This document shows, piece after piece, positions 32,850 to 56,679 of a stretch of DNA of 64,000 nt. Position numbers and translations under genes: made by a program. Position 1 is the stretch's first letter, and every line of letters starts with the position of its first letter. The notes under the pieces are model-generated. The model had not been told where the DNA came from. It saw only the letters and a list, made by a program, of their open reading frames with translations, and made no database searches. The stretch spans positions 8,853,723-8,917,722 of the forward strand of contig NC_057866.1 of assembly GCF_019393635.1 (NCBI RefSeq). The letters are read 5' to 3'. The stretch comes from Dromiciops gliroides. Taxonomy: Eukaryota > Chordata > Mammalia > Microbiotheria > Microbiotheriidae.

Positions 32850-35800
32850 TTAAAAACTCACCAACGTATAAACCATACTGTGGGAGAGAGGGGCGGGCTG
32901 GGGTCTCGAGTCACCAGTGGGAGTCCTTTCCTTCCCCCCCCCCCCAAGGCGGGACGGAGCTCACCTGTACAGGTAATAGAAGAAGGAGAGCAGGTAGAAG
33001 GCGAGTTTGCACCAGGACTCCTTCTGACAGTAGTTGAGGATGTCTGCGTTCATGATGGAGACGGCGTCGTACATGACCTCGGAGCCGTCCGCCGGGCGGT
33101 GGAAATACCTGGGGGAAGGGGCGAAAGGAGCCGGGGGTAGGGCCGCGAGGTCGGCGGCGACTTCCCGGAATGTCTGTCAGGTGGGAGCAGAGATCCTCAA
33201 GACCCCTCATCACCCAGGCTTGGAAGACTTCAACATAGGGCAGCGTATTTCCCCTTCCGGACAGTTGGGACGTCTGGCTGGCTGAAATCGCCCCCCCCCC
33301 ACTGTGGGGGCCCTCCTCCCCTCCCAGGCCTGAGGGCCCAGCTATCCCCACACCAGAACCCCTCCGGCAATGGTGCCCGACCCAGTCCCGCAGCCCGATG
33401 GATCACCTCCATAGGTGGTAGAACAGCAGGGGGATGTTGAGGCCCAGGGTCACCCACTCGGCGGCGCACAGGAACATCAGGCAGAAGAGGCCGTGGATGG
33501 AATACTCGGGGACCACGAGCTAGAGGGAGGGCCGGGGGCACCGAGCGCTCAGGGGCTGCCCTCTGGGGGCGGGGCGGCCCACCTTCCCCTCCCCTGACAA
33601 GCCCTGGAGAATGGGCCCCTGCACTGAGGTCAGGCGTCTGGGGGCCGTTCTGGGGTCCTGGGGCTGGGAGAGGGAGCGGGGTCCTGGGCTTGCGGGGAAG
33701 AGAACGACTGAATGGGCAGGCCTAATTTGCATCTCTTTGTATGGCGTCTCGACCCACCTCCCCCTTCCTTGGGCAAAGGGACCGGAGGGAGAAAGGGGTG
33801 GGGGACATGCCTGGAAAGGTATGGCACCAAAGATTCGGGGATCCGCCGGGGCCCCAAACGGGACAAGCCCGCCGGGTCCAACCACTTCAGGGCACAGAGA
33901 GAGATCAGAGAAGGCAAGGCACTTGCCCACGGTCACACACAGACACAGAATGGAAGTGGCTTAGCCGGGCCTGGTTCCCCGTCCAGGGCTCTAGGCAGAT
34001 GGCCAGACAGACAGACAGGGGGTCCTGTGACCCCCAAGACCTCCCACTGACCTTCCTTAAGAGGCAGCAGATCCGCTCAATGTTTTTCAAACGCTCTCGC
34101 TGTGGGGAGGAGAGTAGGGTCAGGCTGAGTGAGCAAGGTGAGGCATGGATGCAGGAGAGTCCAGGGTGGGGGGAGTGAGGTGGGGGGGGCACCAGGTCCA
34201 GCTTCCCTGAGGAGCTTCTACTGAGGGATGGAGAAGACCTCCCCGCTCTGCCTGGGAGTCCAGGGCTCCCAGCCCAGCTCGCGGAAGCCACAGAGATCTA
34301 AGCCTTGTTTCCATGGCGATGTCACCACGGAGAGAGGCAGGCGCCGCCGTTCCCATGGCAACTGTCGCCATGGAGGGCAGGCACTTCACCCGGATCTCCC
34401 CGGCAACGGCCGGGACTTGATCTGCCAGAAACACCCGGGAGGCTCGGCTTTGACACCCCGGGCGGGATGTGAGAGGGCCCGGAAAGGGCTGACCGCTGAG
34501 CCAGAGGCGGCAGACAGGCTGGGGAATGGGCTGTCTCCTCTCCCACCCCCTTGGTCCCGTCCCCAGTCCAAGATCCCTCCCTACGAGCCTCATTGTCTGG
34601 CCCCAAGGCCCGCTTCTCCCTCCTCGGATCTGCCCTCCGCCCAGCCCCGACACAGAAACGGACAGACTGACGGACACACCTCGGCACATCACATGTATTG
34701 ACTTACTGCCCTCGCCGGGTTGCCCTGATCTATGGGGTTCTTGAAGTCGGTCCTCAGTTCGTCAAAGGCGATGATCTAAGTAGGGGTGGGGTGGGGGCCT
34801 GTCAGGCTGGGGGGCCTGGGGAGGGTATCCCCAACCCTCCCTGTGCATCCCCTTCTTCTCAGGCTCCATACCAATACTCATGTGGGGAGTCCCTTTCTCT
34901 CCATAATCCAGGAGGAAACCATTTTACAAGTGAGGAGACAGGTTGGGAAAGAGGAATAGACCAGTCCAGATCAGACAGCTAAGAGTCGGCCCAGAAGGGC
35001 TTCAGCCCCAGGGCTCTCCTGACTTGCTAAAGGGCCCCAATTCCTGCCCCAGGTAGATGCCGGACTGGAAGGAAGTTAGGAGTCCGTATGTGGGACCCTC
35101 GAGCTTTGCCCCCAGGGCCTCTTACCAGGATGCCCCACGGCTTCCTGGCACGTGACCCCTGACCCATAGCATCCAGGTCCCCTGGGACCTCCCCAGAGCT
35201 TTGAGGCTAGGACTATTTGAGCTGGTCATCCTTGGGGGCTGTGGCCTGGGCAGGACAGAGGCCCGAGGTGGAAGGCGAATGCAGGATGGGCACAGGGATG
35301 CCACGCCTGTGTGTGCAGACCAGATTGGGGGTAGGAGAGGGCTGGGCCCAGCAAACCTAGAGCCCTCTGTGTGTTCCTGCAGCAGCCTGGAATGGGGGGA
35401 GGGTAGTAGCTCTGAGCTAGAGAACATCTCGCCTTTCCTGTTCCCCAGGGTGCCATCTGGAGTCCATGGTGCCACTGGGTCCCACCAGGGGGGATGGCAG
35501 AGATAACTTCCCTTCAGTCTATCACAAGTCCAGCTCCAGGGCCCAGGGTGCCCCTTCCTCCACTCCATCAGCCCCCATCAGAAAAAACATGTCCCCTCCC
35601 CCACCAACTGACACCTGTCACTCACCGGATAAACTTGTCAAGAGACCAGAGTGCCCTGGGGTTGCCTAGCAACTGCAAACACCACCTCCTCACCCTCCGG
35701 CACACATGGTATGGAGCTGGGAGGGAGGAGGGGGCTCCAGATGGAGGAAAGGAGCCCGGGACTGGGACTTGGGGACTTGGGCTCCAGCAGGCCCAACTCT

Positions 35801-38800
35801 ACCAGTTCTATGATATGACCCTGGGCAGGTTGCTGCCCACCCTTGGCCTCACCTTCGTCAGGCCAAGGGAGTGAGATTCCGTGGGGGACAGCCTCCTCCC
35901 CAGGCAGCACCTTCTTGGGATATGCTTTGGCTTCTTTCCTGTTCCCCCAGAACCCTCCCTGCAAACTGAAGGTCAGGTGGCTTGGGCCTTCCTGCATGCC
36001 AGATGCCAGCCTTCCTCTGCTCTGGCAGTAGCGCCCCTTCCCTTGGAAGAGGGCAGTTGAACTGCTGCTTGTCTCGCCCTACCCACCCCATGTGGTCACC
36101 CCTTCTCTTTCTTATGGGAAAGCCCTGGTCCAGAAGGGAGCTTAGCACTCAGTTCTGGAAGATGGGGGGGGGACCTCGATGAGACCTGGCAGGAAATGGG
36201 GACAAAACCCTGCCCGAATCCACAGCCCCTCCTTCTTCCCAACCCTTAGGCTTCCCACCACCTTCCTGGACTAAAGACTGTGCCTTCTGCAAACCTGTCT
36301 GCCTCAGCTTCCTTGGGCCTTCTCTCATTCCACCAAGAGCCTGTCTCCCTCTGCTTCCTCCCCCAAGGTTTACTGCCCACTGGAATGGTGGCTAGCATGC
36401 TGCTGTGTCTGAAGTCAAGAAGAACTGAGTTCAAATTCAATCTCAGTGTGACCCTGGACAAGTCACTAAAACCTCTATTTGCCTTAGTTTCCTCAACTGT
36501 AAAAATGAGTATATTAACACCAGACTCACAAGATTGTTGCAAGGAACAAATGAGACAATATTTGGAAATGCACCTTAGCACAGTACCTGGCACATAGGAG
36601 GTACTATATAAATGCTTATTCCCTCCCTCACCTGACTTCATGTAAAGGAGTGCAGAAGGTAGGAGGATGAGGTGGGGATATGGAGGCCAAGACAGAGGGT
36701 GTATATATGAAGAGAGGAGATGGAGAGGAGGAGAGAGAGAAGAAAGAAGAAGGAAAAGAAGGAAACAGGCTCCCCCAAAGATACAATAACCAAGCCAGGG
36801 TTTGGACATCTAATTGAAGCTCATGAAATACTTGTTGAATGAACAAAGAGAGCCAAAGATCAGAGACAGAATATGGGCAAGGAATGGGGAAAGAAGAGAG
36901 ATGGGGATGGGGACTGAGCCAGGTGTGCTAAGATGAGATGAGGACCTGAGAGGGAGAGCCACAGGACTCGTGGGGGTGGGGGGGAGGGGGAAACGACAAG
37001 GAGTCCCTGAGATGGTGACAAGAAAGCAATGAGCCCTAGAAAGAGTGGGAATGAAGGGAGACGAAGAACTAGCTGGGAAGGAGAGAAAGACAAGACACTT
37101 GGGTGAAAAGGAACCACAAGGATGGAGGAGATGGAGATGGGTGAAAGGAAGGACAAGGGAGTGGGAAGACCCAGGTCATGCAGATGGTGAGAGGGGCAGA
37201 AGTGTCAGAGGCAAAGGCAGAAGAGAGGTAGTGAAGATGGAGAATGAGGGATCCAGAGACAAGTTGTGGGGGCAGAGAACATTGGGGTGGAGGAACAGGG
37301 GAGAAACAGATTGGGAAGAGCAACATGGGAGTGAATAAGGAAAAGAAAAGGGAGACACTGAACAAAGGAGAGAGTTGGGGGAAGAAGGGGGAGAGGGAGA
37401 GGAGGAGAGAAACGAGAGACTGGCAGGGGGAGAAGAGGGTATGGGGAGGGGGAAACAGATGGAGAGAACGCCAGAGCTGCAGAGATGGACATATGGCAGA
37501 GAGATGAGTGAGACAGGGAGTACAGAGGGAAAGGAAGATGACAGGGATGGCACGAGATGGCAAGAGCAACCAGAGAAAGGCGAGAGAGAGATGAGGACAG
37601 AGATGTAGGAAGGAGAGATTGAAAGCAAATGAAAGAACACAGATGTGCAGACGGAAAAGGAAGACAGAGAAACAGAAGAGGGGGTGTGGACTTGGGGCCA
37701 CGGGGGAGATGTGAGCTCCCTCAGGGTAGGGACCATATTCTATAGAGCGCTGGTCCCCAGCCCACCCCCACCCCATGCCCAGTCCAGGTGCCCAGGAAAC
37801 ATTTGTTCAGTGAATGAATAGAATGAATGAATGAATGGGAGGAGGGTGCTAGAAGATTGGAGAATGGGAAAGAAACGGAGAGAATAAAAACCAAATGCAT
37901 AGAAAGGAGGTTAGGAGGGAGAGAAGAGACAGGGGGGCGGGGGGGGGGCAGAAAGGGAAGTGGAGGAGGTTTGTGAGGATGGGAGGAGGGGACCGGAGTC
38001 TGGAAGCATAGCAAAGACTTGTCAGAGAGTAAAAAGCAAAAAGGGACCCTGACCAAGGGGCCCCTCTACTCTCCCCCACAATCCCAGAACTGATAAGGAC
38101 TTGGGACAGAGCTGAACAGTTCTGAGAAGAATCAGGCCAGAGGAAGGATGGAATCGGAAAAAGAGGGATGAGCAGGGGGTGGTGGGGGTGGGGAGGCAGC
38201 AGGATCAAAGGGGTTAGTGAATACGGAGAGGTCTGTCCCACCTAAGACCCTTCCTCCACGGACACTTGTGTGTGTTGGGGGTGGGGGAGCCGGATATGAG
38301 AGGGAAGGGGTTAAATGGGTTCTGGTAGATGTGGGTCTTGTAAACAGATGCAGTTGCTATGGCAACTAGCTCCATCACTCGGCTGGAAAAACCCACAATG
38401 GAGAGGAAGGGAGGAGGGGGGACAGACAGACCTGGGTACAGACAGAGGGAGGATTGGAGAGATGCCCTGCCAGGAAGAGGGGGAGGAAGAGGAGAGCTGT
38501 ATTGGAAGAAATTAAGCCCCCAAGTGCAGAGCAACCCGAAACCTCCCCTCCTCCGCTTCTCATCAAGCTGCATGGGGGATTAGATGGGGTATCGGGGACA
38601 GGGAAAAAAGGGGGGGTAGAAAAAGAAGGGAACGGGAAGGGAGAACAGGTATTTGGGGAAGGAGGTAGAGAAGGAAGGGTGGGGGAGGGAATAAGAGTAA
38701 GCAAGTTTCCCCTCCTTGCCCTGAGAAGTCCCCCCCCCCAGAGCGTGCAGTGCTCCCACCCCCGCGGGCGCCCGGGGCCAGAGACCCCTCGGCCCTGGTC

Positions 38801-38910
38801 TGGTTCCGTCCCCTGGCCCCCGGCCTTACGTGCCAGATGACAAAGAAGATGAGGGATGCGCACAGCACCAGCGTCAGCATGTAGCAGAACGCGGCGAAGG
38901 TGAACGCCAT
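32850..38910 (-). CDS. CNIH2: CNIH2 (cornichon-2), complete, 6 exons
   Basis: Exons (complement): 38830-38910, 34707-34775, 34052-34099, 33407-33519, 32965-33108, 32850-32877. All introns are GT-AG, and the product is 160 aa, exactly the human length. It starts [20 protein letters not shown] and ends [16 protein letters not shown]2 is a small polytopic ER/synaptic membrane protein. It exports AMPA receptors and, as an auxiliary subunit, slows their deactivation. Hydrophobic helices lie in exon 1, across exon 4 ([25 protein letters not shown]) and at the C-terminus. The CNIH2/3-type extension between the first and second helices is present. Intron 1 is 4 kb and holds a purine-rich kilobase. 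Open frame extends about 120 codons 5' of the ATG, but with only GTG starts in GC-rich 5' UTR, so I keep the conserved start. Confidence 0.98.
33890..33975 (-). repeat. MIR fragment
   Basis: CNIH2 intron 3. 'gagagagatcagagaaggca' then 'cttgcccacggtcacacaca'; reverse MIR CORE. Confidence 0.6.
34895..35010 (-). repeat. MIR fragment
   Basis: CNIH2 intron 1. 'cattttacaagtgaggagac' and downstream CORE remnant 'cagatcagacagctaagagt'. Confidence 0.55.
35790..35875 (+). repeat. MIR fragment
   Basis: CNIH2 intron 1. 'tatgaccctgggcaggttgc' with a following 'ccttggcctcaccttcgtca' stretch. Confidence 0.55.
36390..36628 (+). repeat. MIR/THER element, nearly complete
   Basis: CNIH2 intron 1. 'gagttcaaattcaatctcag', CORE 'tgtgaccctggacaagtcac', 'cctcaactgtaaaaatgagt', then 3' 'gtacctggcacataggaggt' and 'tataaatgcttatt'. 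Confidence 0.88.
36650..37690 (+). repeat. About 1 kb purine-rich tract in CNIH2 intron 1
   Basis: The + strand is dominated by A and G (ggagagagagaagaaagaag; agacagggagtacagaggga) with few interruptions, so the CNIH2 transcript is pyrimidine-rich here. There is no clean unit. Ser/Pro/Leu-rich open frames on the - strand are compositional. Confidence 0.85.
37705..37840 (+). repeat. L2 terminal fragment with (GAAT)n
   Basis: 'gagctccctcagggtaggga', then a diverged middle and 'aaacatttgttcagtgaatg', running into a short GAAT repeat. Confidence 0.65.
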
Positions 38911-39330
38911 GGCCCCGGGGCCCAGCGCCAGGCCGGGGGGCGCCAGCCTACGCCGTCGGGTGGCCCCGTCGCCGGGGGGCCCCGGCCCGGCCCGGCTCCC
39001 GCTCCGGCAGCCACCCCGCCCCACAGGGCTCAGCACTGGCCTGGCATGGCCGAGGGGGTCGCCCAGGCGAGCCCCAAAGAGAGACGCGCCCACCCAGCCG
39101 GCCGGCCCGGCCGCGGGGGGCTCGGGGAGCACGGGGCGGGCAGGCGGCTCGGGGGGCGCGTCCGCTGGCGCTGGCGGCTGCTCCTGCCCCTCTCGCTCAT
39201 CCTGCGCTCGCCCCGCGGCTCCCTCTCCAGCCCGGGAAGCTGGGGGGGCGGAGCCGGGGCGGGGCTCCCCCACAAAGGGGCAGGCCCAGCCTCCAGGCGG
39301 GCGGGGCCTCAGCCGAAGAGTCGGCAGGAG
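38911..39330 (-). promoter_or_regulatory. CNIH2: CNIH2 CpG-island promoter and 5' UTR
   Basis: Very CpG-dense (gccccgtcgccggggggcc; ggggcgcgtccgctggcgct) with GC boxes and no TATA box. The transcription start is not resolvable. Confidence 0.65.
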
Positions 39331-39339
39331 CCTGGGGAA

Positions 39340-40200
39340 GGGGTGATTGACTGGGGTCCGCCGTGCGAGGGACGCTCCAGGACAGGGCGCAGATGGGTCC
39401 TACGGGGCTGGGGGCATCGTGCCCAGCTCACCCAGCTCGGCGCCCGGCCCCACAAACGCACACACACGCGCGCGCACTCACACCCATACTCACAAATGAC
39501 AGCTCCCCTCCCCACCCCCACCCCCAGCGCCCCACATCGTGCTGCCAAAATCGAGCACAAAGGACACCCCGAGCTCTTGCAGTTCTCCGGTTCCCCGCCT
39601 CCCCTCCCTTCCTCCACACATACACCCTGGGCCGACAATGCAATCACACGCACCCACGCAGATTGCCACCGAGGGTGGGGCACATTGCTCTTGGGTCCTA
39701 GGTGGGAGGAAGGGACAATGCTTTGGAGTTGGGCTGAATGGCTACCACTAACGGAGTCTCCACGCAGTTGACTCTAGGGGCGTGTGCACGTCTTTGCCAC
39801 CTGATGGGCATGGGGAAGGGCGGGGGCGGGGACAGGTAGGAAGAACCAGGAAAGGGATTCTTGTGACCTCCCCATCTTTCTTCCGGCATTGCCCGTCAAA
39901 GCCCCAGCTCCCTTCCCCCCCGCCGACCCCTTTTTTGGGTGCTGAAGCTCCTTGGGACCCCCTCCCCAGATACAGGAAGTGGGTCGGGCCCTAGTGCTAA
40001 AAGCACCTGTCCATACTACGCCAGGGGCGCTGGGGGCCTTAGCTCACCCCTTCTGGCTTAGAAGACGCCTTCCCCGACTCCACAAACACCCCTTTGTACT
40101 TTGCCCCGGCTCTAGGGATCCCCCCTGGGGCGCAGCCCACAAACCACACTGGCTGCCTGCCAACTTCCTTGCAAACCCCCCCGGGGGGGGGGGCTCTCCC
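39340..40200. other. Intergenic between CNIH2 promoter and RAB1B 3' end
   Basis: Contains a CA/CG-rich degenerate stretch at 39455-39490 and G/C runs (for example about 40180-40192). No gene is seen. Confidence 0.45.
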
Positions 40201-40214
40201 CAGGCCATTGGAGA

Positions 40215-40231
40215 TTTATTGAGGATTTATT
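40215..40231 (-). terminator. RAB1B: RAB1B polyadenylation signals, two
   Basis: Two AATAAA hexamers on the - strand at 40215-40220 and 40226-40231, about 1.45 kb past the stop. They imply a 3' UTR that includes a poly-G run (+ strand) at 40621-40632. Confidence 0.75.
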
Positions 40232-41674
40232 TTTGTCCTTGTCTCTTTTCCCCAAGTGGCTTTTTCTTGCAAAACGCTGAACAAAATGTGACTAGGAAGG
40301 AAGGATGGGGATGGGGGTGGGGGTGGCATTTCCAAAGGAGGGATGCCCTGTGAGGGTCCCCAACCTGCAGCTTCAATACAAGCAAAACCACATTTGTGTA
40401 TATGTGCATGTTCAAGTATGTCACACTGACCGGGGGACCAGGGGACAAGAAAGGAAAACTGGGTGAATGGATTCCTAGATCGGAGGTGTCCCAGGGACTC
40501 AATGTCTTGGGGCACGAGGGGCAGACTACCTATCCCTGGCCAGCACTTGGGCCGGGACTTCATCTGGGAAGCACTCAAGCTGTTTGGGAAATGAAGGGCA
40601 AGACAAAGAAAGAACCATATGGGGGGGGGGGGGAGAACACACAAGTAATGGAACCAAGGCAAGAAATAACATTTACTCTGTCCTGGGGTGAGAGGAATAA
40701 AACCAGGAGCGAGTAAGCCAGCTGGATGGCGGGAAGGAAGCCTCCGAGGGTAAGTGTGGTCAAGGGGGAAGGCAGGTCCTGGAGTCGCCCCCGTCCAGGG
40801 CTGCCCACCCGCCACCCTCCAGCAGGTTAGGGATTTGTTCCCAGCCTGAACCAGGCACGGGCGGCCTTCCACCTCCACAGCCTCCTGGGGCCAAGAAGGG
40901 AGAGGTGGGAAGTCTGCCAGGGGCTAAGGGAAATTGACAAGAGCCCCCCTCTGAGCAAATGCAAAATTGCTACCATCCGCCCGTTCTGGCTTTGTGCAAA
41001 GCCGTGCCACCCCCCCACCCCTCACCCCAAGCCATTATGGACGGATTGAGCTCAAAGCTCCAGGCCAGGAGGGGAGGCCAAGGTAATGCAGGAAGAAGGG
41101 GAAAATGGTGAGACCTGAGGCTGGTTAAGCTCCCTAGGGCCCTCCTGAGGTCTGGCCCATCTTCCCCAGGACCCACGTCCCCCACAGTCTGGGCCCTGGG
41201 TCCGGCTCTCTCTGATAATGAGAGACGAGGAAGAGGCTCCCTGCTCCTGGGGTGCAGGGGCTCAAGGGAAAAAGGAGACAGGTTACCCAGGACTCACTGC
41301 AGCTCAAAGGGAAAGCAGGGGAGCGAGCTGGGAACAAGGCAGGTTCCTCCTCCCCAAGAAAGCTGGGGAGAGGCCAGGGCTGGTGGAAGGGAAAAGGGGC
41401 TCTCCAAGGACCTGGGAAGCAGCACTGCAGAAGAGCCAGCCCCCCTCCCCCCAGCTCCCCAGCCCTGCCTGCAGCACGTCTGAAGCTTTGGGAAAGTCGG
41501 GAAAAGTGGATGACAGGCCTCACTGCCCACGAGCCACAGAATCAAATGCCCCTTGGTGGTGGTGGGTGGGAGGGGGGGGAGAGGCAGGCTTGGGGCTCTG
41601 CCTCCTGCCTCAGGGGCATCATCTGAAAAGAAGAGGTGTCGTCCCAGCCTCCCCCAGCCCCGAAGCTCAGCCCC

Positions 41675-47816
<6,142 letters not shown>

Positions 47817-48110
47817 GGCGGCGGCAGCGGCCCCGGTCGGTCGCTCCCTCCCTGTCTGCTTCGCTCCGCCTCCCGCTCCAAGATGGCGGCGGCTCCGCCC
47901 CCCCCCGAGGCTCCGCCCGCTTGAGCAGGCGCAGGCCTTCCCTTCTCACTGTCGCACACCGCGGCCTCTTGGAACCTGTAGTTCTCTCCTGACTTCATCC
48001 TCTCCCCGACTGTGGAGGTGCCCGGACACCTCGACGCATGCGCAGATCCATCATTGGGCCGCCCTCTCCACCGTGCTACCTCTTGGGATTTGTAGTTTCC
48101 TTCTCATCCC
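47817..48110 (-). promoter_or_regulatory. RAB1B: RAB1B promoter region
   Basis: CpG-rich, with no TATA box. A YY1-type site (AAGATGGCGG on +) lies at 47880-47889, just 5' of the start codon. An NRF1-type GCATGCGCA is at 48036-48044. Two related ZNF143/SBS-like motifs on the - strand contain ACTACA: 48083-48096 and 47969-47983. This is a typical housekeeping layout. Confidence 0.65.
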
Positions 48111-48219
48111 CCCCCCCCCACTCTGAAGGAGATTTTCCTAGGGAGGGAGGCCCCGGGGAATTTGGGGCAACAATTATCACACCTATAGTCTACGTCTATG
48201 CATCATCACCTATGCTACG

Positions 48220-48330
48220 CCTTCATAGCTGTGTGCCTTTGAACAGGTCACCTAACCATCCCTGGTCCTGTTTCTTCTGTAAAAATGAGGGAGTTGAACC
48301 CAATTTTCTCTGTCCCTTCATTTCTTAGAC
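48220..48330 (+). repeat. MIR fragment
   Basis: 'tagctgtgtgcctttgaaca ggtcacctaacc' and 'cttctgtaaaaatgagggag', between RAB1B and KLC2. Confidence 0.7.
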
Positions 48331-48447
48331 TATCTGCATGGTAGGCAGGGTGAAAATGGAACCTTATTCCTTTTCTCTTAGCTCCTATCCCCAATAGTTT
48401 GAGGCACCGCCCCCATTGAGAGACTGGACTCATTTAGATTCAAATTC

Positions 48448-48453
48448 TTTATT
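48448..48453 (-). terminator. KLC2: KLC2 polyadenylation signal
   Basis: AATAAA on the - strand, about 0.87 kb after the stop codon. It leaves only about 0.5 kb between the KLC2 3' end and the RAB1B promoter. Confidence 0.8.
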
Positions 48454-49317
48454 TCTACAGCAACATCTGAACAAAGCAAATGGGTCCCCCAGCCCACCCC
48501 CCACCCCCACCTCCCCCCTCAGCGTCTGAGGGGGAGAACTGGAAGCATTAGTAGTCACAGGTGCAGGAGGAGAAGGGATGGCTCAGCAGGTGGTACCTCC
48601 GAAGGGAGGGAGTGGCAGGGTCGGCTTTAAGGCCCAGGGACTGCCACCACCCAGAAGGAAGAAAACAGTGTCAGCTATCCCTGACTGGGGGGGGGGGGGC
48701 GGGGCAGGGCTAAAGGAGGTACCATGGACAGGGCATGGGGAAGGGGCAGTGCCCACAAGCAGGGCAGGGAGCGGCCAATAACTTATTTCTCTATATACAG
48801 AAGCAGAGGCCTGGGTGAGGGAGGAGGGAGCTTCTTAGTGTAACAACACCTCTTTCCTGAGGTCCCGTGGGGGGGCCGGAAGGATCCTGCAGGGAGTATC
48901 ACCCCCCCCCCAGGCCCAGGTGGCCAGGATTGCTTCGAGGAGGCTCTGGGTGCCTGCTCTCCACTTTCCTGACTTCCAGTGAGGGGAAGGGAAGAGGGAA
49001 ATAAATACAGGGGAAATCCTGGCTCCTTCCTGTACTCTGTCCCCAGTATGACACTTCAAGGCTGTGTGACTAACAGTGTTAGACTGTGGGGGGGGGCAGG
49101 GGAATAAGCCTGAAACAACAGGGGGAAAGGTTACCCTGAGATTGAACAAAAAATGATGGGGGAGGATGCCTGGGGGAAACAGCCTTAGGGGAAGGGTGCC
49201 TGAAGTGGGGCAGGAGCCCACCCCCATTCCCCCATCCCTGGGGGTCAGATAAGCAGCTGAGGAGGGCCCAGGGGACCAGGAGGGGGCAGGCTTATGTCTG
49301 CCCTGCTACCCCTCGTC

Positions 49318-54870
<5,553 letters not shown>

Positions 54871-55084
54871 CCCACCCCCGCGCCTGCGCGATCCCCGCTG
54901 CCGCGGGCCTTAAAGGGGAGGGAACGTGAGGTGGGGGGGCTCGCCCCCTCCCGCCTCCTTAAAGGGGAAGGCCATCCGAGGAAGGGGAGAGGAGCGCGAA
55001 GGGGGCGGGGAGGAGCGACCCCTCCCTCCTTCCCTGAGGTGGAAGGGTGGGATTTGCTGGGAAACAAGAGCGGGGCTGCTAGTG

Positions 55085-55435
55085 GGTGTGCCGTGTTTAC
55101 ACTCCCCAAACTCCCCCACCTCTCCTTCCTTCCGTCCCCATCTTTCTCCATCCCTCCGTCCCATCATCCCTCCATCCCCCATCCTACTCTCTATGCCTCC
55201 CTCCCCATCCCCCACCCCTTCGTGCCCTCTATCCCCTCCCTTCTCCCCATCCTTCCACAGCCCCCCCCAACGCCTCCATTTCCTCCTCCTCTCCGTCCTC
55301 TCCATCCCCGCATCCCCTTCCCCCTCCCTTCTCTCCATCTCCCCCACCCCTGATCCCCTCCCTCTTCTCCACCCCTTTATCCCTCCATCCCCTCCATCCC
55401 CCTCATTCCCCCAACCTGGCTCCACCTCGCGTACT
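55085..55435 (+). repeat. Pyrimidine tract upstream of KLC2
   Basis: About 350 bp that are almost all C and T on the + strand, built from irregular ccctccat/ccatcccc repeats. It lies 0.2-0.6 kb 5' of the KLC2 promoter. Confidence 0.9.
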
Positions 55436-55439
55436 CAGG

Positions 55440-56320
55440 TGCTCCCCGATCGCTGCTACCCTGAAAACAAGCCTGAGGTTGACCAGCAAGCCCGAGTGAG
55501 CCCCGGGCGAGGCCGCACAGTCAGTTTCTTCCTGCCCTTTGGCCGCAGCGGCCCGCGGGTCTGTCAGCAAGTGTAACCGGCACAGTCTCGGAGACTGAGC
55601 CGAACGCAGGAGCGCGACACGCCGCCCACACCCTCTGTCCCCGCCTCGTCGGCCAGAACCTGGCCGGCGTCCCCAGGAGCCGCTTTCGTGCTCCCCCTGG
55701 GGATCCTTAGGGCTTTGCCGCGTCACTGCTGGGGCCCCTGCTCCGTTCGCTCCAGCCACTGCGGGCTCCCCGCCGAGCCGACCTAAAGCAGAGCTTTCTT
55801 GCACCTGGCGTGTCCGATGACCTTGCGGCTGGCCCCCTCGTCGGGTTAGACTCCAGACCCCATACCTCCATGGATCTGTGATTTCCGAGTTTGTTTGCCG
55901 GCTGTTCCCTCCTATAGGTCTTCCCAGAAGTGCAATTCAAAGGCCTGTCTCCCCTCCCCTCCCCACAGTCCACCCCACCCAGCCCGGAACTTTTCCCCAT
56001 TTTTCTTGACTTTTGAGGGATGTTTGCATCTTTTTCTCTCATACACTTCACGAGGATATTGTTTACTCCAGTTCTGGTTCTAGGATTCTTTTAGTTCAGC
56101 CCCATTCCCTCCATACGCACTTATTAAGCACCTTTCTATTCAGAGAGACAACAGGAACATGTGTAGAACGTCTTCTGGTTTTGTAAATGTTCTTTCTCCT
56201 AATAAAAGCCTGCGCCGTCCCTCTTATTCGGCAATTTTCGTTCCCTAGGGGCTAGTTTGTAGTCTTAAGGGACAGAGAAGGTTTATTTGCACACATAAAG
56301 CAGAATGAAACACCTAACAT
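55440..56320. other. Intergenic, nothing recognised
   Basis: CpG-containing single-copy DNA (about 55500-55830), then AT-richer DNA with an isolated AATAAA on + at about 56200. No gene is supported. Confidence 0.4.
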
Positions 56321-56420
56321 TCATACCGTTTTTTAAGGTTTACAAGCCACTTTCCATACATCATCTTATTTGATCCCCACAGGCTTGAAGGTTACACTCC
56401 ATCCATACCTAGCCGTCCTC
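56320..56420 (-). repeat. MIR 3' fragment
   Basis: 'ttacaagccactttccatac atcatcttatttgatcc' is a reverse MIR 3' part. Confidence 0.65.
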
Positions 56421-56544
56421 TCTTTAAATGACTTACATTTGGAGTACAGTTGTTTATAGGCAATCTAATAACTGTGGGATGCTCAGCACCTTCTGCCTCC
56501 CTTTACCACCTTGGCACTGCCACCACTGAGGTGGAATTGAGTCT

Positions 56545-56679
56545 CTCTCTCTCTGCGGGACAATGAGGGCTAACTGTCCCCAGGGTCACTAGTGTCAAGT
56601 GTCAGAGGTAGCATTTGAACTCAGGTCCTCCTGAATCCAGGGCCGCTGCTTTATTCACTTCGCCACCTAGCGTCCCCCA
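56545..56679 (-). mobile_element. tRNA-derived CORE-SINE, diverged
   Basis: Reverse copy with a damaged CORE. The 14-bp target-site duplication (gtggaattgagtct / gtggaatttagtct) lies at 56531-56544 and 56680-56693, with one mismatch. Confidence 0.9.

Noticed and set aside
36246-36809. 187-codon frame on the - strand of CNIH2 intron 1
   Set aside because: It runs over a MIR element and flanking purine-rich DNA. No conserved domain.
38911-39273. N-terminal extension of CNIH2 by about 120 codons
   Set aside because: The frame is open only because the 5' UTR is very GC-rich. The extension has no ATG (starts GTG), and every known cornichon begins at the MAFTF methionine.
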